Shown: positions 42,747-51,212 of the stretch, one piece after another
How the letters are laid out: each line of letters starts with the position of its first letter
How positions within the stretch are numbered: position 1 is the stretch's first letter
From: Micromonospora trifolii
GTDB lineage: Bacteria; Actinomycetota; Actinomycetes; Mycobacteriales; Micromonosporaceae
Assembly (NCBI RefSeq): GCF_022229005.1
Contig: NZ_JAKKFD010000015.1
Location: forward strand, 62,001-126,000
Direction: 5' to 3'
DNA length: 64,000 nucleotides
Made by a program: the position numbers and the translations under genes
The notes under the pieces: model-generated
What the model saw: only the letters and a program-made list of their open reading frames with translations
What the model was told of the DNA's origin: nothing
Database searches by the model: none

Positions 42747-44576
42747 GTGGACAGCTACCCGGCAGTCGAGGACCACGGTCTGATCGGTGATCTACAGACC
42801 GCGGCGCTGATCAGCACGGACGGTACTGTCGACTGGTTCTGCGCGCCCCGCTTCGACTCGCCGAGCGTCTTCGGCGCGCTGCTGGACCGCCGCAACGGCG
42901 GCCACTTCCAGCTCTCGCCCGACGGCGTCGACTACACGAGCAAGCAGCTCTACCTGCCCGGTACGCCGATCCTGATCACCCGGTTCCACAGCGCCGACGG
43001 TGTCGGTGAGCTGTTGGACTTCATGCCGGTCACAGGTGCGGAGGCCACCGACCGGCACCGGTTGATCCGGCTGGTACGGATGGTCCGGGGGAGCATGCGG
43101 TTCCGCTTCCACTGCCACCCACGGTTCAACTACGGGCGCGATCCGTACGAGCTGGAGGTGCACCCCGAGGGCGACGTCTTCCGCAGCGCGACGATGAGCT
43201 TCACCCTCGCCGCCTTCAAGAACTCGCTCCGCGAGTTCGAGACGCGAAACATCAAACGCGACGCCGACGGGGTGTCCGCGTCGTTCACCCTGCACGCCGG
43301 TGACATCGGCGGGGTGACCCTGGAGACTGCCTGTCCGCACGCACCCCGCGCACTCAGCACCGACGAGGCGTGCGATCTGCTCGCCGAGACCCGCGACTAC
43401 TGGCGGCGGTGGGTGAGCGGTTCCCGGTACAAGGGCCGTTGGAGGGAGACGGTCGAGCGGTCGGCGATGACCCTCAAGCTGATGACGTACGCACCGACCG
43501 GCGCCCTGGTCGCCGCGCCCACCGCGGGGCTGCCCGAGCAGATCGGCGGGCAGCGGAACTGGGACTACCGCTACACCTGGATCCGGGACGCGTCCTTCTC
43601 CGTGCACGCGCTGCTGCGCCTGGGCTTCACCGACGAGGCCGAGAAGTATCTGCTCTGGCTCGACGCGCGCATCCGTGAGGCACGGGACGGCAACCTTCCC
43701 CTGCAGATCATGTACCGCATCGACGGCTCACCGGACCTCCCCGAGGAGGTGCTGGGTCACCTGGAGGGATACCGCGGCTCCGCGCCGGTGCGGATCGGCA
43801 ACGGCGCCGCGGGGCAACTCCAACTCGACATCTACGGCGAGGCGCTCGTCTCGTTGGAGCTCGCGGACCGCAACGGGCTGATCGCGCCGTACGAGGGGTG
43901 GCGCAAGACGGCCGGCTTGATGGACTGGCTCTGTGCGCACTGGGACCAGCCCGAGGACGGCATCTGGGAGACCCGTTCCGGTCGGCAGGACTTCACCTAC
44001 GGTCGGGTGTTGTCCTGGGTCGCGCTGGACCGGGCCATCCGCATCGCGCGACGCCGGGGCCGCCCCGGTGACATCGCCCGCTGGTCCGCCGAACGTGACG
44101 CCATCTACCAGCAGGTGATGACGCGGGGGTTCAACCAGGAACGTGGCGCGTTCGTGCAGCACTACGGCTCCGACATCCTGGACGCGTCGCTGCTGGCTAT
44201 GCCCGGTCTGAACTTCATCTCGCCGACCGACCCGATGTGGGAGTCGACGCTGCGGGCGATGGACACCGGGCTGGTCTCCGACAGCCTGGTCTACCGCTAC
44301 GACCCGAGAGCCTCGCCGGACGGCCTCGCCGGCACCGAGGGCACCTTCAACATGTGCACCTTCTGGTACGTGCAGGCGCTCGCCCTGGCCGGCCGGATCG
44401 ACGACGCCCGGTTGACCTTCGAGAAGATGCTCACCTACAGCAACCCGCTCGGCCTCTACTCCGAGGAGATCGCGCCGACCGGTGAGCAGATCGGCAACTT
44501 CCCGCAGGCGTTCAGCCATCTCTCGCTGATCAGCACGGCGGCGCACCTCGACGACCTGCTCGACCAGCAGGGTTGA
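42747..44576 (+). CDS. GH15 glucoamylase/trehalase-like protein
   Basis: A 609-residue cytoplasmic protein (no signal) starting VDSYPAVEDHGLIGDLQTAA. It has the usual GH15 N-terminal beta domain (WFCAPRFDSPSVFGALLD) and an alpha/alpha barrel with RNWDYRYTWIRDASFS. The mid-barrel segment LPEEVLGHLEGYRGS and EGTFNMCTFWYVQALAL carry likely catalytic Glu positions. Actinobacterial relatives include trehalases, so intracellular alpha-glucan or trehalose turnover is likely. GTG with GGGGGA is preferred; ATG five codons upstream is possible but has no ribosome site. Confidence 0.92.
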   Translation: MDSYPAVEDHGLIGDLQTAALISTDGTVDWFCAPRFDSPSVFGALLDRRNGGHFQLSPDGVDYTSKQLYLPGTPILITRFHSADGVGELLDFMPVTGAEATDRHRLIRLVRMVRGSMRFRFHCHPRFNYGRDPYELEVHPEGDVFRSATMSFTLAAFKNSLREFETRNIKRDADGVSASFTLHAGDIGGVTLETACPHAPRALSTDEACDLLAETRDYWRRWVSGSRYKGRWRETVERSAMTLKLMTYAPTGALVAAPTAGLPEQIGGQRNWDYRYTWIRDASFSVHALLRLGFTDEAEKYLLWLDARIREARDGNLPLQIMYRIDGSPDLPEEVLGHLEGYRGSAPVRIGNGAAGQLQLDIYGEALVSLELADRNGLIAPYEGWRKTAGLMDWLCAHWDQPEDGIWETRSGRQDFTYGRVLSWVALDRAIRIARRRGRPGDIARWSAERDAIYQQVMTRGFNQERGAFVQHYGSDILDASLLAMPGLNFISPTDPMWESTLRAMDTGLVSDSLVYRYDPRASPDGLAGTEGTFNMCTFWYVQALALAGRIDDARLTFEKMLTYSNPLGLYSEEIAPTGEQIGNFPQAFSHLSLISTAAHLDDLLDQQG

Positions 44577-44585
44577 CCGGTCGGG

Positions 44586-45425
44586 TCAGAACAGCGTCAG
44601 CGGCTCGACCGGGATCGGCTCGGGCAACGCGTCGAGCCCGGGTACGCGTGCTCGTACCTCGTCATGGAACCGGCGGGCGAGCGCCGGCGCGTCGGCGTTG
44701 TCCGGGGTGTGGATGAACATGGTCGGCGAGCGCCCCTCGCGGAGCCAGGTGACTGTCACGTCGACCCAGCGCTGCCACCCCTCGACGGTGCGCGTCGAAT
44801 CGTCGCGACCGAGGTAGCGGACGATCGGCCGGTCGGTCAGCGCGAGGGACCGGAGCGGCACGCGGGGCTTCTTGGTCCAGGCGTCGCGTTCCGCGTCGCT
44901 GGTCGGCGGGCTCGCGAAGAAGGCTGTCGTGTCGAAGGGGATCCACTCGGCGCGGGCGGCGGCGAGGGTCGCCCCGAGCAGTCGGGCCGCGTGGGCGTCG
45001 GTGAAGAACGCGGGATGGCGGACCTCCACCGCATACCGGTGCGACTGCGGAAGCTGTTGCAGGAAACGGCCCAGGGTCGGGACGTCGGCGGGCGCGAACG
45101 AGCCGGGCAACTGGATCCAGAGGGCGTGAGTGCGCGGGCCGAGCGGTTCGATGGCGTCCAGAAAGACGCGCAGCGGTTCGTCGACGTTGGTGAGCCGGCG
45201 TTCGTGCGTGATGACCTTGGGAAGCTTGAGGACGAACCGGAAGTCGGGACCCGTCTGGGCGGCCCACGAGGCCACTGTGTCCCGCGCCGGGGTCGCGTAG
45301 AACGTGGTGTTGCCCTCGACGGCGTCACACCAACTGGCGTAGTGCCGCAGGCGCTCGGTGGGCGGCAGCCGGTGGCCCGGCCACGACCGGTGACTCCACA
45401 TCGCGCACCCCACGTGCAGACGCAT
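44586..45425 (-). CDS. DUF72 (YecE-like) protein
   Basis: A 279-residue TIM-barrel-like protein. Hallmarks are MRLHVGCAMWSHRSW, ASWCDAVEGNTTFY, FRFVLKLPKVITH, then YAVEVRHPAFF and FIHTPDNADAPA. DUF72 has no established biochemical function. GGGAGGG precedes ATG by 6 nt. Tail-to-tail with the GH15 gene with 9 nt between them. Confidence 0.94.
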   Translation of the reverse strand: MRLHVGCAMWSHRSWPGHRLPPTERLRHYASWCDAVEGNTTFYATPARDTVASWAAQTGPDFRFVLKLPKVITHERRLTNVDEPLRVFLDAIEPLGPRTHALWIQLPGSFAPADVPTLGRFLQQLPQSHRYAVEVRHPAFFTDAHAARLLGATLAAARAEWIPFDTTAFFASPPTSDAERDAWTKKPRVPLRSLALTDRPIVRYLGRDDSTRTVEGWQRWVDVTVTWLREGRSPTMFIHTPDNADAPALARRFHDEVRARVPGLDALPEPIPVEPLTLF

Positions 45426-45525
45426 GACCGCCCTCCCCGCCGGTGACCGCGCTCGACCGGAGCCCACCGTATACGGGCCGCCGGACCCGGCCGGGCCCAC
45501 GGTGCGACAGGTAGGGTCCGACGCC

Positions 45526-46536
45526 ATGCGTGTGCTGTTCGCCAGTCTTGCGTCCGTCGGCCACACCTATCCGCTGATCCCGCTGGCGATCGCCGCCCGG
45601 GACGCCGGGCACGAGGTCCACTTCGCCGCCGGGACGGAGGTGCACGCGCCGCTCGCCACGCACGGCCTGCGGCCGTTCCGGCCCGGCGACGCCTTCTACG
45701 AGGTGTACGCCGAGGATCTCGCACCGGAGTTGGCGCGGCTGCGGCCCGACCTGGTGGTGCACGAGTGGGGGCTGCCGGGGGCGGCAGTGGCAGCTCACCG
45801 CGCCGGGATTCCGGGCCTGTGGCACGGGTTCGGGCGGATGTTTCCCGAGGGCATCGGCCTGGAACCGCCCACCAGGAACACCGAGGTCGTCGGCCGGCCG
45901 CACCTGGACATCTGGCCGCCCTCGCTCCAGGACAAGGACTTCCTCGCCACGGAACGTCGGATCGAGCTGCGACCGGTCGCCTTCTCGACACCGGCCCCGT
46001 TGCCCGAGCGGGTGAGTCGTCGTACGTCCCGGCCGTTGATCTATCTGACCCTCGGCACCGCGTTCGGTACGCCGGAGTTGCTGCGTGCCGCCATCGCCGG
46101 CCTGGCGGTGCTGGACGCCGAGGTGGTGGTCGCGGCCGGCCGGGTGCCCGTCGAACAGTTGGGCGAGATCCCCGACCACGTCAGCGTTCACCAGTGGGTG
46201 TCGCAGGCGGAGTTGTTGCCGCTCGTCGATGTGGTGGTGCACCACGGGGGCAGCGGCACCACCCTCGGCGCGCTAGCGGTTGGCGTACCGCAGTTGCTGC
46301 TGCCGCAGGGCGCCGACCAGTTCGCCAACGCCGACACGCTCGCCGCCGCCGGCGTCGCGGTGCGGCTCCTTCCGGGCGAGGTGGACGCGAGCGCCATCGC
46401 CGAGCAGGCGCGCCTGCTGCTGCCGCGGCGGGGGCAGGGCGAGCAGCGCGACGCGGCCCGTCTGATCGCCGAGGAGATCGCCGGCATGCCCTCGCCCGCG
46501 GCCGTCGCTCGACTCCTGCCGGAGTACGCCGCCTGA
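45526..46536 (+). CDS. GT1-family glycosyltransferase (UGT/MGT-like)
   Basis: A 336-residue GT-B enzyme. N-domain: LFASLASVGHTYPLIPLAIAA with the substrate-side His. C-domain: IYLTLGT, HQWVSQAELLPLVD and HHGGSGTTLGAL, then PQGADQFANAD, the nucleotide-sugar signature of macrolide and antibiotic glycosyltransferases. It is shorter than the usual 390-420 residues because the linker and part of the N-domain are reduced. It probably glycosylates a small molecule or lipid; no biosynthetic cluster surrounds it. A weaker AGGG lies about 9 nt before ATG. Confidence 0.92.
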   Translation: MRVLFASLASVGHTYPLIPLAIAARDAGHEVHFAAGTEVHAPLATHGLRPFRPGDAFYEVYAEDLAPELARLRPDLVVHEWGLPGAAVAAHRAGIPGLWHGFGRMFPEGIGLEPPTRNTEVVGRPHLDIWPPSLQDKDFLATERRIELRPVAFSTPAPLPERVSRRTSRPLIYLTLGTAFGTPELLRAAIAGLAVLDAEVVVAAGRVPVEQLGEIPDHVSVHQWVSQAELLPLVDVVVHHGGSGTTLGALAVGVPQLLLPQGADQFANADTLAAAGVAVRLLPGEVDASAIAEQARLLLPRRGQGEQRDAARLIAEEIAGMPSPAAVARLLPEYAA

Positions 46537-46550
46537 CTGGACGCCACATC

Positions 46551-46595
46551 GTCAACTCGGGGTTGACGACACGGGTGCGTCAACCTATGGTTGAC
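46551..46595 (+). promoter_or_regulatory. Two 17-bp GTCAAC-N5-GTTGAC operators abutting the start codon
   Basis: GTCAACTCGGGGTTGAC (46551-46567) and GTCAACCTATGGTTGAC (46579-46595) share both 6-bp arms. Centres are 28 bp apart and the second ends 2 nt before the Clp-N gene's ATG. No Shine-Dalgarno fits in that space, so the message may be leaderless. The adjacent protein's own helix-turn-helix makes autoregulation likely. Confidence 0.7.
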
Positions 46596-46597
46596 GC

Positions 46598-47326
46598 ATG
46601 ACAGATCCTCTCCAAATGGGTAACACCGTCAAGCTCGACGACCTGATCCAGGCGATCAAGACGGCGCACACCGACGCGCTCGACCAACTCACCGACGCGG
46701 TCATCGCCGCCGACCACCTCGGCGAGGTGGCCGACCACCTGATCGGGCACTTCGTCGACCAGGCCCGGCGCTCGGGCGCCTCCTGGACCGACATCGGCCG
46801 CAGTATGGGGGTCAGCAAGCAGGCCGCCCAGAAGCGCTTCGTGCCGAAGGCGACCGACACGGCCGCGCTCGACCCCAACGCCGGCTTCGGCCGGTTCACC
46901 CCTCGCGCCCGCAACGTGGTGATGGCCTCGCAGGAGGAGGCCCGGGCCAGCGGCAACGCCGAGATCGGCCCCGAGCACCTGGTGCTGGGCCTGCTGGCCG
47001 AGCCGGACGGGCTGGCCGCCAGGGTGCTGGCCGGTCGCGGCGCCACCCCCGAGGTGGTACGGGAGGCGGTCGGCGCCGTCCTCCCGCCGAGGGTCGAGCA
47101 GGTCCCGGACCTCATCCCGTACGACGCACGCGGCAAGAAGGCGTTGGAGCTGACCTTCCGGGAGGCGCTGCGCCTCGGGCACAACTACATCGGCACCGAG
47201 CACATCCTGCTCGCCCTGCTGGAGCAGGAGGACGGCGCCGGCGTGCTCACCAACCTCGGCCTGGACAAGGCGACGGTCGAGGCCGACCTGGCCGCCGCCC
47301 TCGCCGCCGCCGTCGGAAAGAAGTGA
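46598..47326 (+). CDS. Clp N-terminal domain protein with helix-turn-helix
   Basis: A 242-residue protein. Residues about 15-85 are helical and include an HTH (TDIGRSMGVSKQAAQKRF). Residues about 95-240 contain two Clp-N repeats (ASGNAEIGPEHLVLGLLAEP; LGHNYIGTEHILLALLEQ). Clp-N alone, without AAA+ parts, occurs in actinomycete adaptor or regulator proteins that may sense ClpC substrates. The operator pair in front of the ATG suggests the protein controls its own gene. Function otherwise unknown. Confidence 0.93.
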   Translation: MTDPLQMGNTVKLDDLIQAIKTAHTDALDQLTDAVIAADHLGEVADHLIGHFVDQARRSGASWTDIGRSMGVSKQAAQKRFVPKATDTAALDPNAGFGRFTPRARNVVMASQEEARASGNAEIGPEHLVLGLLAEPDGLAARVLAGRGATPEVVREAVGAVLPPRVEQVPDLIPYDARGKKALELTFREALRLGHNYIGTEHILLALLEQEDGAGVLTNLGLDKATVEADLAAALAAAVGKK

Positions 47327-47336
47327 GAACCCGGCG

Positions 47337-47855
47337 TCAGGGGACCTCAGGAAAGCCGTAACGCAGGGCGTGCTCCGGATCGGCCGGGTCGATCTGGCGT
47401 ACGCCCGCGTCGGCGAGGCGCTTGTTGACCTCGTCGAGTTGCTCACGCACCAGGCGGGCCTCCTCCTCGGTGACCCGGCCCCGGTGTGGCTTGCCGGCGT
47501 GCTCCAGCGTGCCGTAGTCGATCTTCTCGGTGGTCTTGCGGGCCTTGGGTGGGCGGACCCGCTCGGCCGTCTTCAACAGCTGCGCCATCGGCACGTCGGT
47601 GGCCATCGCGTCGAACTCGCTGGCGGTCAACACCACCCGGCGGGGCTCGCCGCCACCGTGCCGGTCGTGGATCTCCACCACCGCGACGTCCAGCGCGGCG
47701 TCGTCGATGTTCTCCACCTCGCCCGGGGTGGCATCCAACTGCACGGGCCCGGCGACCAGGTCCGGGTGCTCCAGCACGACGACGCGGACCACCTCGTCGT
47801 CCTGCTGCAGAACCGTGCCGGTGAAGTCGGAGACGTGAATCGTCTTCTTGCCCAT
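47337..47855 (-). CDS. Hypothetical soluble protein
   Basis: A 172-residue charged protein (MGKKTIHVSDFTGTVLQQDD). The N-terminal half is beta-rich with two short repeated strands, and the C-terminal helix is EEEARLVREQLDEVNKRLAD. No family is recognised. GGAG lies about 11 nt before the ATG; base composition at third positions matches real genes. Tail-to-tail with the Clp-N gene. Confidence 0.75.
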   Translation of the reverse strand: MGKKTIHVSDFTGTVLQQDDEVVRVVVLEHPDLVAGPVQLDATPGEVENIDDAALDVAVVEIHDRHGGGEPRRVVLTASEFDAMATDVPMAQLLKTAERVRPPKARKTTEKIDYGTLEHAGKPHRGRVTEEEARLVREQLDEVNKRLADAGVRQIDPADPEHALRYGFPEVP

Positions 47856-48001
47856 GCGCGGAGCTTCTCCTGTCGTAGGCCGGGATGGCGGACCACAAGA
47901 AATTACCCGACAGGTGTGCGAAAGCCGCCGCTGGACCTCCTCCGGTGTGTCGCTCCGAACGTCGGAGGCTGCACCCTCGGTGCCACCCGAGCGGCGGTGC
48001 G

Positions 48002-48193
48002 TCAGTGGGTGTTCAGGCGGTGCCGACCGGAGCTGCCGACGGACAGCTTGTTCAGCCCGGCCCACGACAGCGCGCCGCCGATCGTCCGCGGGTTCCGGTA
48101 GCGCGGCTGGGGCGGATTGCCTCCGACGGCCTCCGCCGCCTGCCAGAGTCGCTCGGGGTCCTGCTGGTAGTGGTCGCTCGGCTGAATCGGCAT
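48002..48193 (-). CDS. Small hypothetical protein
   Basis: A 63-residue protein (MPIQPSDHYQQDPERLWQAA). Third-position GC is very high through the frame, as in true genes here, but no strong ribosome site or family is seen. It may belong to the same transcript as the downstream 172-residue protein. Confidence 0.55.
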   Translation of the reverse strand: MPIQPSDHYQQDPERLWQAAEAVGGNPPQPRYRNPRTIGGALSWAGLNKLSVGSSGRHRLNTH

Positions 48194-48362
48194 GCGTTCA
48201 CCGTCCCAAACAAAGGTGTCCAGGTATGGAAATACATATGACGGTCGATTCGCACGCCTGGTTCCCGCACCCCTTTACCGCCCGGCCCTGACGTATCCTG
48301 CGCCCGGCCCTGCCGTCCGGCGTACGGTGATCGACGACGGGTCGGGTGACGGGGAGGTGCGC

Positions 48363-49025
48363 ATGCTCGACCGGCGACTCCACCTGCACCTGGCCACCTG
48401 GCTCGGCCAGTGGCCGGCCGGGCCGGGGTTGCACGTGGTCGCCTCGCAGCGGCGGGCCGAACCGGCCTGGGACGGCCGGCTACGCCCCGCGCTCGCCGTG
48501 GACACCGGGCAGAGCGCCGTGCTCTCCGTGGCACCGGACCGCGTGGCGGCGACCCGCGCGTTGGTCAGCCGTACACCGGCTCGGTTGCTCGCCGCACTGC
48601 CGGAGACCGTCGGCCGGCCCGATTTCTGCGTACACGACGGCCTCTTCCGGTGGACCCTGGCGCCCGCGCCGCTGCCCGACGTGGGGGAGTGGACCGAGCC
48701 GACCGCCACCGGGCTGCCACCGTGGCTGCGACTCTTCGACCGGCCGGTGCTGGTGGTCCGCGACCCGGACGGCGGCTACCTGGCGGGTGCCGGGATCAAA
48801 CGGCACGACGCGTACGGGCACGAGTTGGCCGTCGGTACCGTGCCGGCGGCCCAGGGGCGCGGTCTGGCCCGTCGACTGGTGGCCCAGGCGGCGCGGCGGG
48901 TGCTCGACGAGGGGGCGGTCCCCACCTACCTGCACGAGCGGGACAATCACGCCTCGGCCCGGGTCGCCGAAGCGGCCGGTTTCCCGGACCGGGGCTGGCG
49001 CGCGTACGGCGTCTATCCCCGCTGA
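48363..49025 (+). CDS. GNAT-family acetyltransferase
   Basis: A 220-residue protein with a divergent N-terminal half and a C-terminal GNAT fold. The acetyl-CoA loop reads AVGTVPAAQGRGLARRLV and the end contains HERDNHASARVAEAAGF. GGAGGT lies 5 nt before ATG. The substrate is not predictable. It stands alone and is followed by a palindromic repeat and hairpin. Confidence 0.88.
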   Translation: MLDRRLHLHLATWLGQWPAGPGLHVVASQRRAEPAWDGRLRPALAVDTGQSAVLSVAPDRVAATRALVSRTPARLLAALPETVGRPDFCVHDGLFRWTLAPAPLPDVGEWTEPTATGLPPWLRLFDRPVLVVRDPDGGYLAGAGIKRHDAYGHELAVGTVPAAQGRGLARRLVAQAARRVLDEGAVPTYLHERDNHASARVAEAAGFPDRGWRAYGVYPR

Positions 49026-49040
49026 CCGGCAGAGGCCCGC

Positions 49041-49107
49041 GATCTTGCGCTTTCTGTCGCGACATGACGGGCATTTCACGCATCCAGGCAACCGAAACTG
49101 CAAGATC
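49041..49107. repeat. GATCTTGC-type interspersed inverted repeat
   Basis: Arms GATCTTGCGCTTTC (49041-49054) and GAAACTGCAAGATC (49094-49107) match over 12 of 14 positions and flank a 39-nt centre. Short intergenic repeats with this GATCTTGC...GCAAGATC form are, to my knowledge, common in Micromonospora genomes. Confidence 0.55.
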
Positions 49108-49146
49108 GGCGCGGGAGGGGGCGGGGGCGGGGCGGTGTGTACCGGC

Positions 49147-49182
49147 GCGGACCGTGGATCCCGGGCCGGATCCACGGTCCGC
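49147..49182 (+). terminator. Perfect 15-bp hairpin
   Basis: Arms 49147-49161 and 49168-49182 with a 6-nt loop, 120 nt after the GNAT gene. A likely terminator, possibly shared with the TetR gene opposite. Confidence 0.6.
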
Positions 49183-49354
49183 AACCTCCCCCCAGGCCCC
49201 GGTACCGGGTGTAGCGGCCGCGCCGTGGGCGAGCCGCTACGTGTCGATCACGCTACGTATCGAATTGGCTCGGGGCAAGGTTGAAGCTGTCGGTTCGGAG
49301 TGTCGAAAACCAGACTTGACCTGCGGCTTCGCTGGCCGGTCGGTGCCGGCCGGA

Positions 49355-50053
49355 TCAGTGACGGAGCGTGCGAATCAGGTCGAGCACCTGTCGGGTCACC
49401 GGCCGCAGGACCCGGAGCCGGGACAGCGCCACGAGCCGGTCGACCAGTGGTACGGCCCCGTCGATCAGCTGGCGGGTCTTGGTCTGGTCCGGCGATCGGT
49501 CGTGCACCCAGTAGAGGATCACGCCCATGTACGCGAGCCAGAGCAGCTCGGGCAGCTGCGGACGCAGCTCGGCGTCGACAGTGGCGGTCGAGCCGGTCAA
49601 CACCTCGCCGAAGAGGTCGATGGCCGCCTCTCGGGGGCCGGAGGACTCCGCGGAGAAGGGGCTCAACGGGGAGGTGGGCTCCGCCGCCGTCTTGAAGAAG
49701 GTCGCGGCGAACCCGTGTGAGGGCGTCAACACGTCGATCCCCGCGTGCAGCACCCCGGCGAGCCGGGGACCGAACGCCTCCTCCCGATCGAGCACGGGCT
49801 GCGCGGCGGCCCGGTGCTCGACCTGGGCCTGGGCGTAGAACTCCTGAATCAGGTGGTCCTTGGAACCGAAGTAGTAGTAGGCGTTGCCGACCGCCACGCC
49901 GGCTTCCTGCGCGATCGCCCGCATGGTGGTCTGGGCGTACCCGCGTTCGCGGAACAGCCGCATCGCGGTGTCCCGGATCAGCTGCCGGGTCTGCTCGCCT
50001 CGGGCGGTTGCTGGGTCACCCGCAGTGGTCGTCTGCGCAGGCTGCTCGGTCAT
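49355..50053 (-). CDS. TetR-family regulator, probable repressor of its own operon
   Basis: A 232-residue protein with the TetR HTH at residues about 20-65 (IRDTAMRLFRERGYAQTTMRA, then VAVGNAYYYFGSKDHLI) and a helical effector domain. It is the last gene of a three-gene operon and overlaps the end of the DCC gene by about 38 nt. Two TTGAAC-type palindromes sit before the first gene of this operon and are the expected TetR operator. GTG three codons earlier is an alternative start. Confidence 0.92.
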   Translation of the reverse strand: MTEQPAQTTTAGDPATARGEQTRQLIRDTAMRLFRERGYAQTTMRAIAQEAGVAVGNAYYYFGSKDHLIQEFYAQAQVEHRAAAQPVLDREEAFGPRLAGVLHAGIDVLTPSHGFAATFFKTAAEPTSPLSPFSAESSGPREAAIDLFGEVLTGSTATVDAELRPQLPELLWLAYMGVILYWVHDRSPDQTKTRQLIDGAVPLVDRLVALSRLRVLRPVTRQVLDLIRTLRH

Positions 50054-50510
50054 CGGGCTCACCGTATCCCGCCGGTTCGTCGGTCGGCTCGGCCCGCGGG
50101 TCGCGGATCCGCTCCCGGATCGCCGAGGCGGCTGCCACCGTCTGCCGGGCGAGGGGCAGCAGGTGCGGTCGGGCCAACCGCCCGGCCGTGGATCGATGGT
50201 CGGCCAGCGCCCAGAGGCAGGCGAACCAGGCGCCGTCGCCCGCGTACACCTCGCCGGTGTCGGCGATCACGGTGAGGTCGCGCAGCGTCGCGTCGTGGTC
50301 CAGGCCGGGGATGCGCCGCCGGGCCTCGGCGGACCCGGCCGGCACGAACTCCAGGGGTACGAGCTGGGCACGGGACGACAACCAGCGGCGGGCGGCGCGG
50401 CAGAGCGGGCAGGCCGCGTCGAACAGGACGATGAACCCCCGGATCCCACCGCCGGAGTGAGCGGTGGGATCCGGGAGCCGGCCGACGCCGTCGGTCGGGG
50501 GCACTGTCAT
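50016..50510 (-). CDS. DCC (DUF393) thiol-disulfide oxidoreductase-like protein
   Basis: A 164-residue protein. FDAACPLCRAARRWL near residue 25 is the D-x-x-C-x-x-C signature of the DCC family, related to thioredoxin. Its start overlaps the upstream gene's stop as ATGA. DCC proteins are predicted redox enzymes; no partner is proven. Second gene of the membrane protein-DCC-TetR operon. Confidence 0.9.
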   Translation of the reverse strand: MTVPPTDGVGRLPDPTAHSGGGIRGFIVLFDAACPLCRAARRWLSSRAQLVPLEFVPAGSAEARRRIPGLDHDATLRDLTVIADTGEVYAGDGAWFACLWALADHRSTAGRLARPHLLPLARQTVAAASAIRERIRDPRAEPTDEPAGYGEPDDRAACADDHCG

Positions 50511-51049
50511 CGGGTCGGTGGGTTGTTCGTCGGGCCGACACCGGGCTGCGGACCACCGGGCTGCGGGCCACCCGGCTGGGGTCCGACCGGGTGGGCGCCG
50601 GTCTGCTGCCCTCCGCCCGGGTACGCGCCGACAAACTGCGGTCCGGCCGGGGCGGGTTGCATGGGGAGTCGGCCGATCGGGGCGATCGGGGGGTGGGTGG
50701 CGAGCTGGCGGAGACGGTTTCGGCGGTAGCGGCCGAGTGCGAAGACGTTGAAGAAGTGCAGCGCGCCGAGCACCAGCAGCACCAAGCCGATCTTGAGTGA
50801 CAGTTCTTCCATGGCCTGGCTTGTCGAACGCACCGGGTCGGAGTGCTTCATCGCCACAGTGACGTAGCCGAGGTTGAGCAGATAGAAGCCGACCACGAGG
50901 AGGCTGTTGACCGCTTGCGCGAGTCGCTTCTCGGCGAACACCTCCTCCAGGAAGACGAGCCCGTTGCGGGACAGTGCTCGAGCCACCCAGATGGTCAGGC
51001 CGACGCTGACCGCGAGGTAGATCACGTACATCCAGACCTTGATGTCCAT
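50507..51049 (-). CDS. Membrane protein with Gly/Pro-rich tail
   Basis: A 180-residue protein with three membrane helices in residues about 5-110 (VWMYVIYLAVSVGLTIWVA, SLLVVGFYLLNLGYVTVAM, GLVLLVLGALHFFNVFAL). A tail of repeated PGGPQP units follows, likely disordered. First gene of a TetR-linked operon with the DCC oxidoreductase. An ATG nine codons upstream is possible but would lie inside an operator palindrome, so the inner ATG with AAGGG is preferred. Confidence 0.85.
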   Translation of the reverse strand: MDIKVWMYVIYLAVSVGLTIWVARALSRNGLVFLEEVFAEKRLAQAVNSLLVVGFYLLNLGYVTVAMKHSDPVRSTSQAMEELSLKIGLVLLVLGALHFFNVFALGRYRRNRLRQLATHPPIAPIGRLPMQPAPAGPQFVGAYPGGGQQTGAHPVGPQPGGPQPGGPQPGVGPTNNPPTR

Positions 51050-51062
51050 GTGGACGCCCTTC

Positions 51063-51119
51063 TTGAACGTGTTCAACTACCGACGTCATCAGACTAGGGC
51101 TGATATTGAACATGTTCAA
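51063..51119 (-). promoter_or_regulatory. Two TTGAAC[A/G]TGTTCAA palindromes, TetR operators
   Basis: TTGAACGTGTTCAA (51063-51076) and TTGAACATGTTCAA (51106-51119) are 14-bp palindromes (the second is perfect) 43 nt apart, directly before the membrane protein-DCC-TetR operon. They would place the promoter under control of the TetR encoded at the operon's end. Confidence 0.65.
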
Positions 51120-51212
51120 GAAGTGGCGGCCAGTGACTGTGGACACTCTGGTGCGCCGCCGAGAGCGCGCCCTCCGGCCGAGCGTTTCAGCCCGGCCGGA
51201 TGGCGCCGTGGC

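Larger units (their letters stand above)
49026..49354. other. Intergenic with palindromic repeat and hairpin
   Basis: No supported gene. It contains an inverted repeat (49041-49107), a perfect hairpin (49147-49182), and G-rich runs between the two. Confidence 0.6.
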
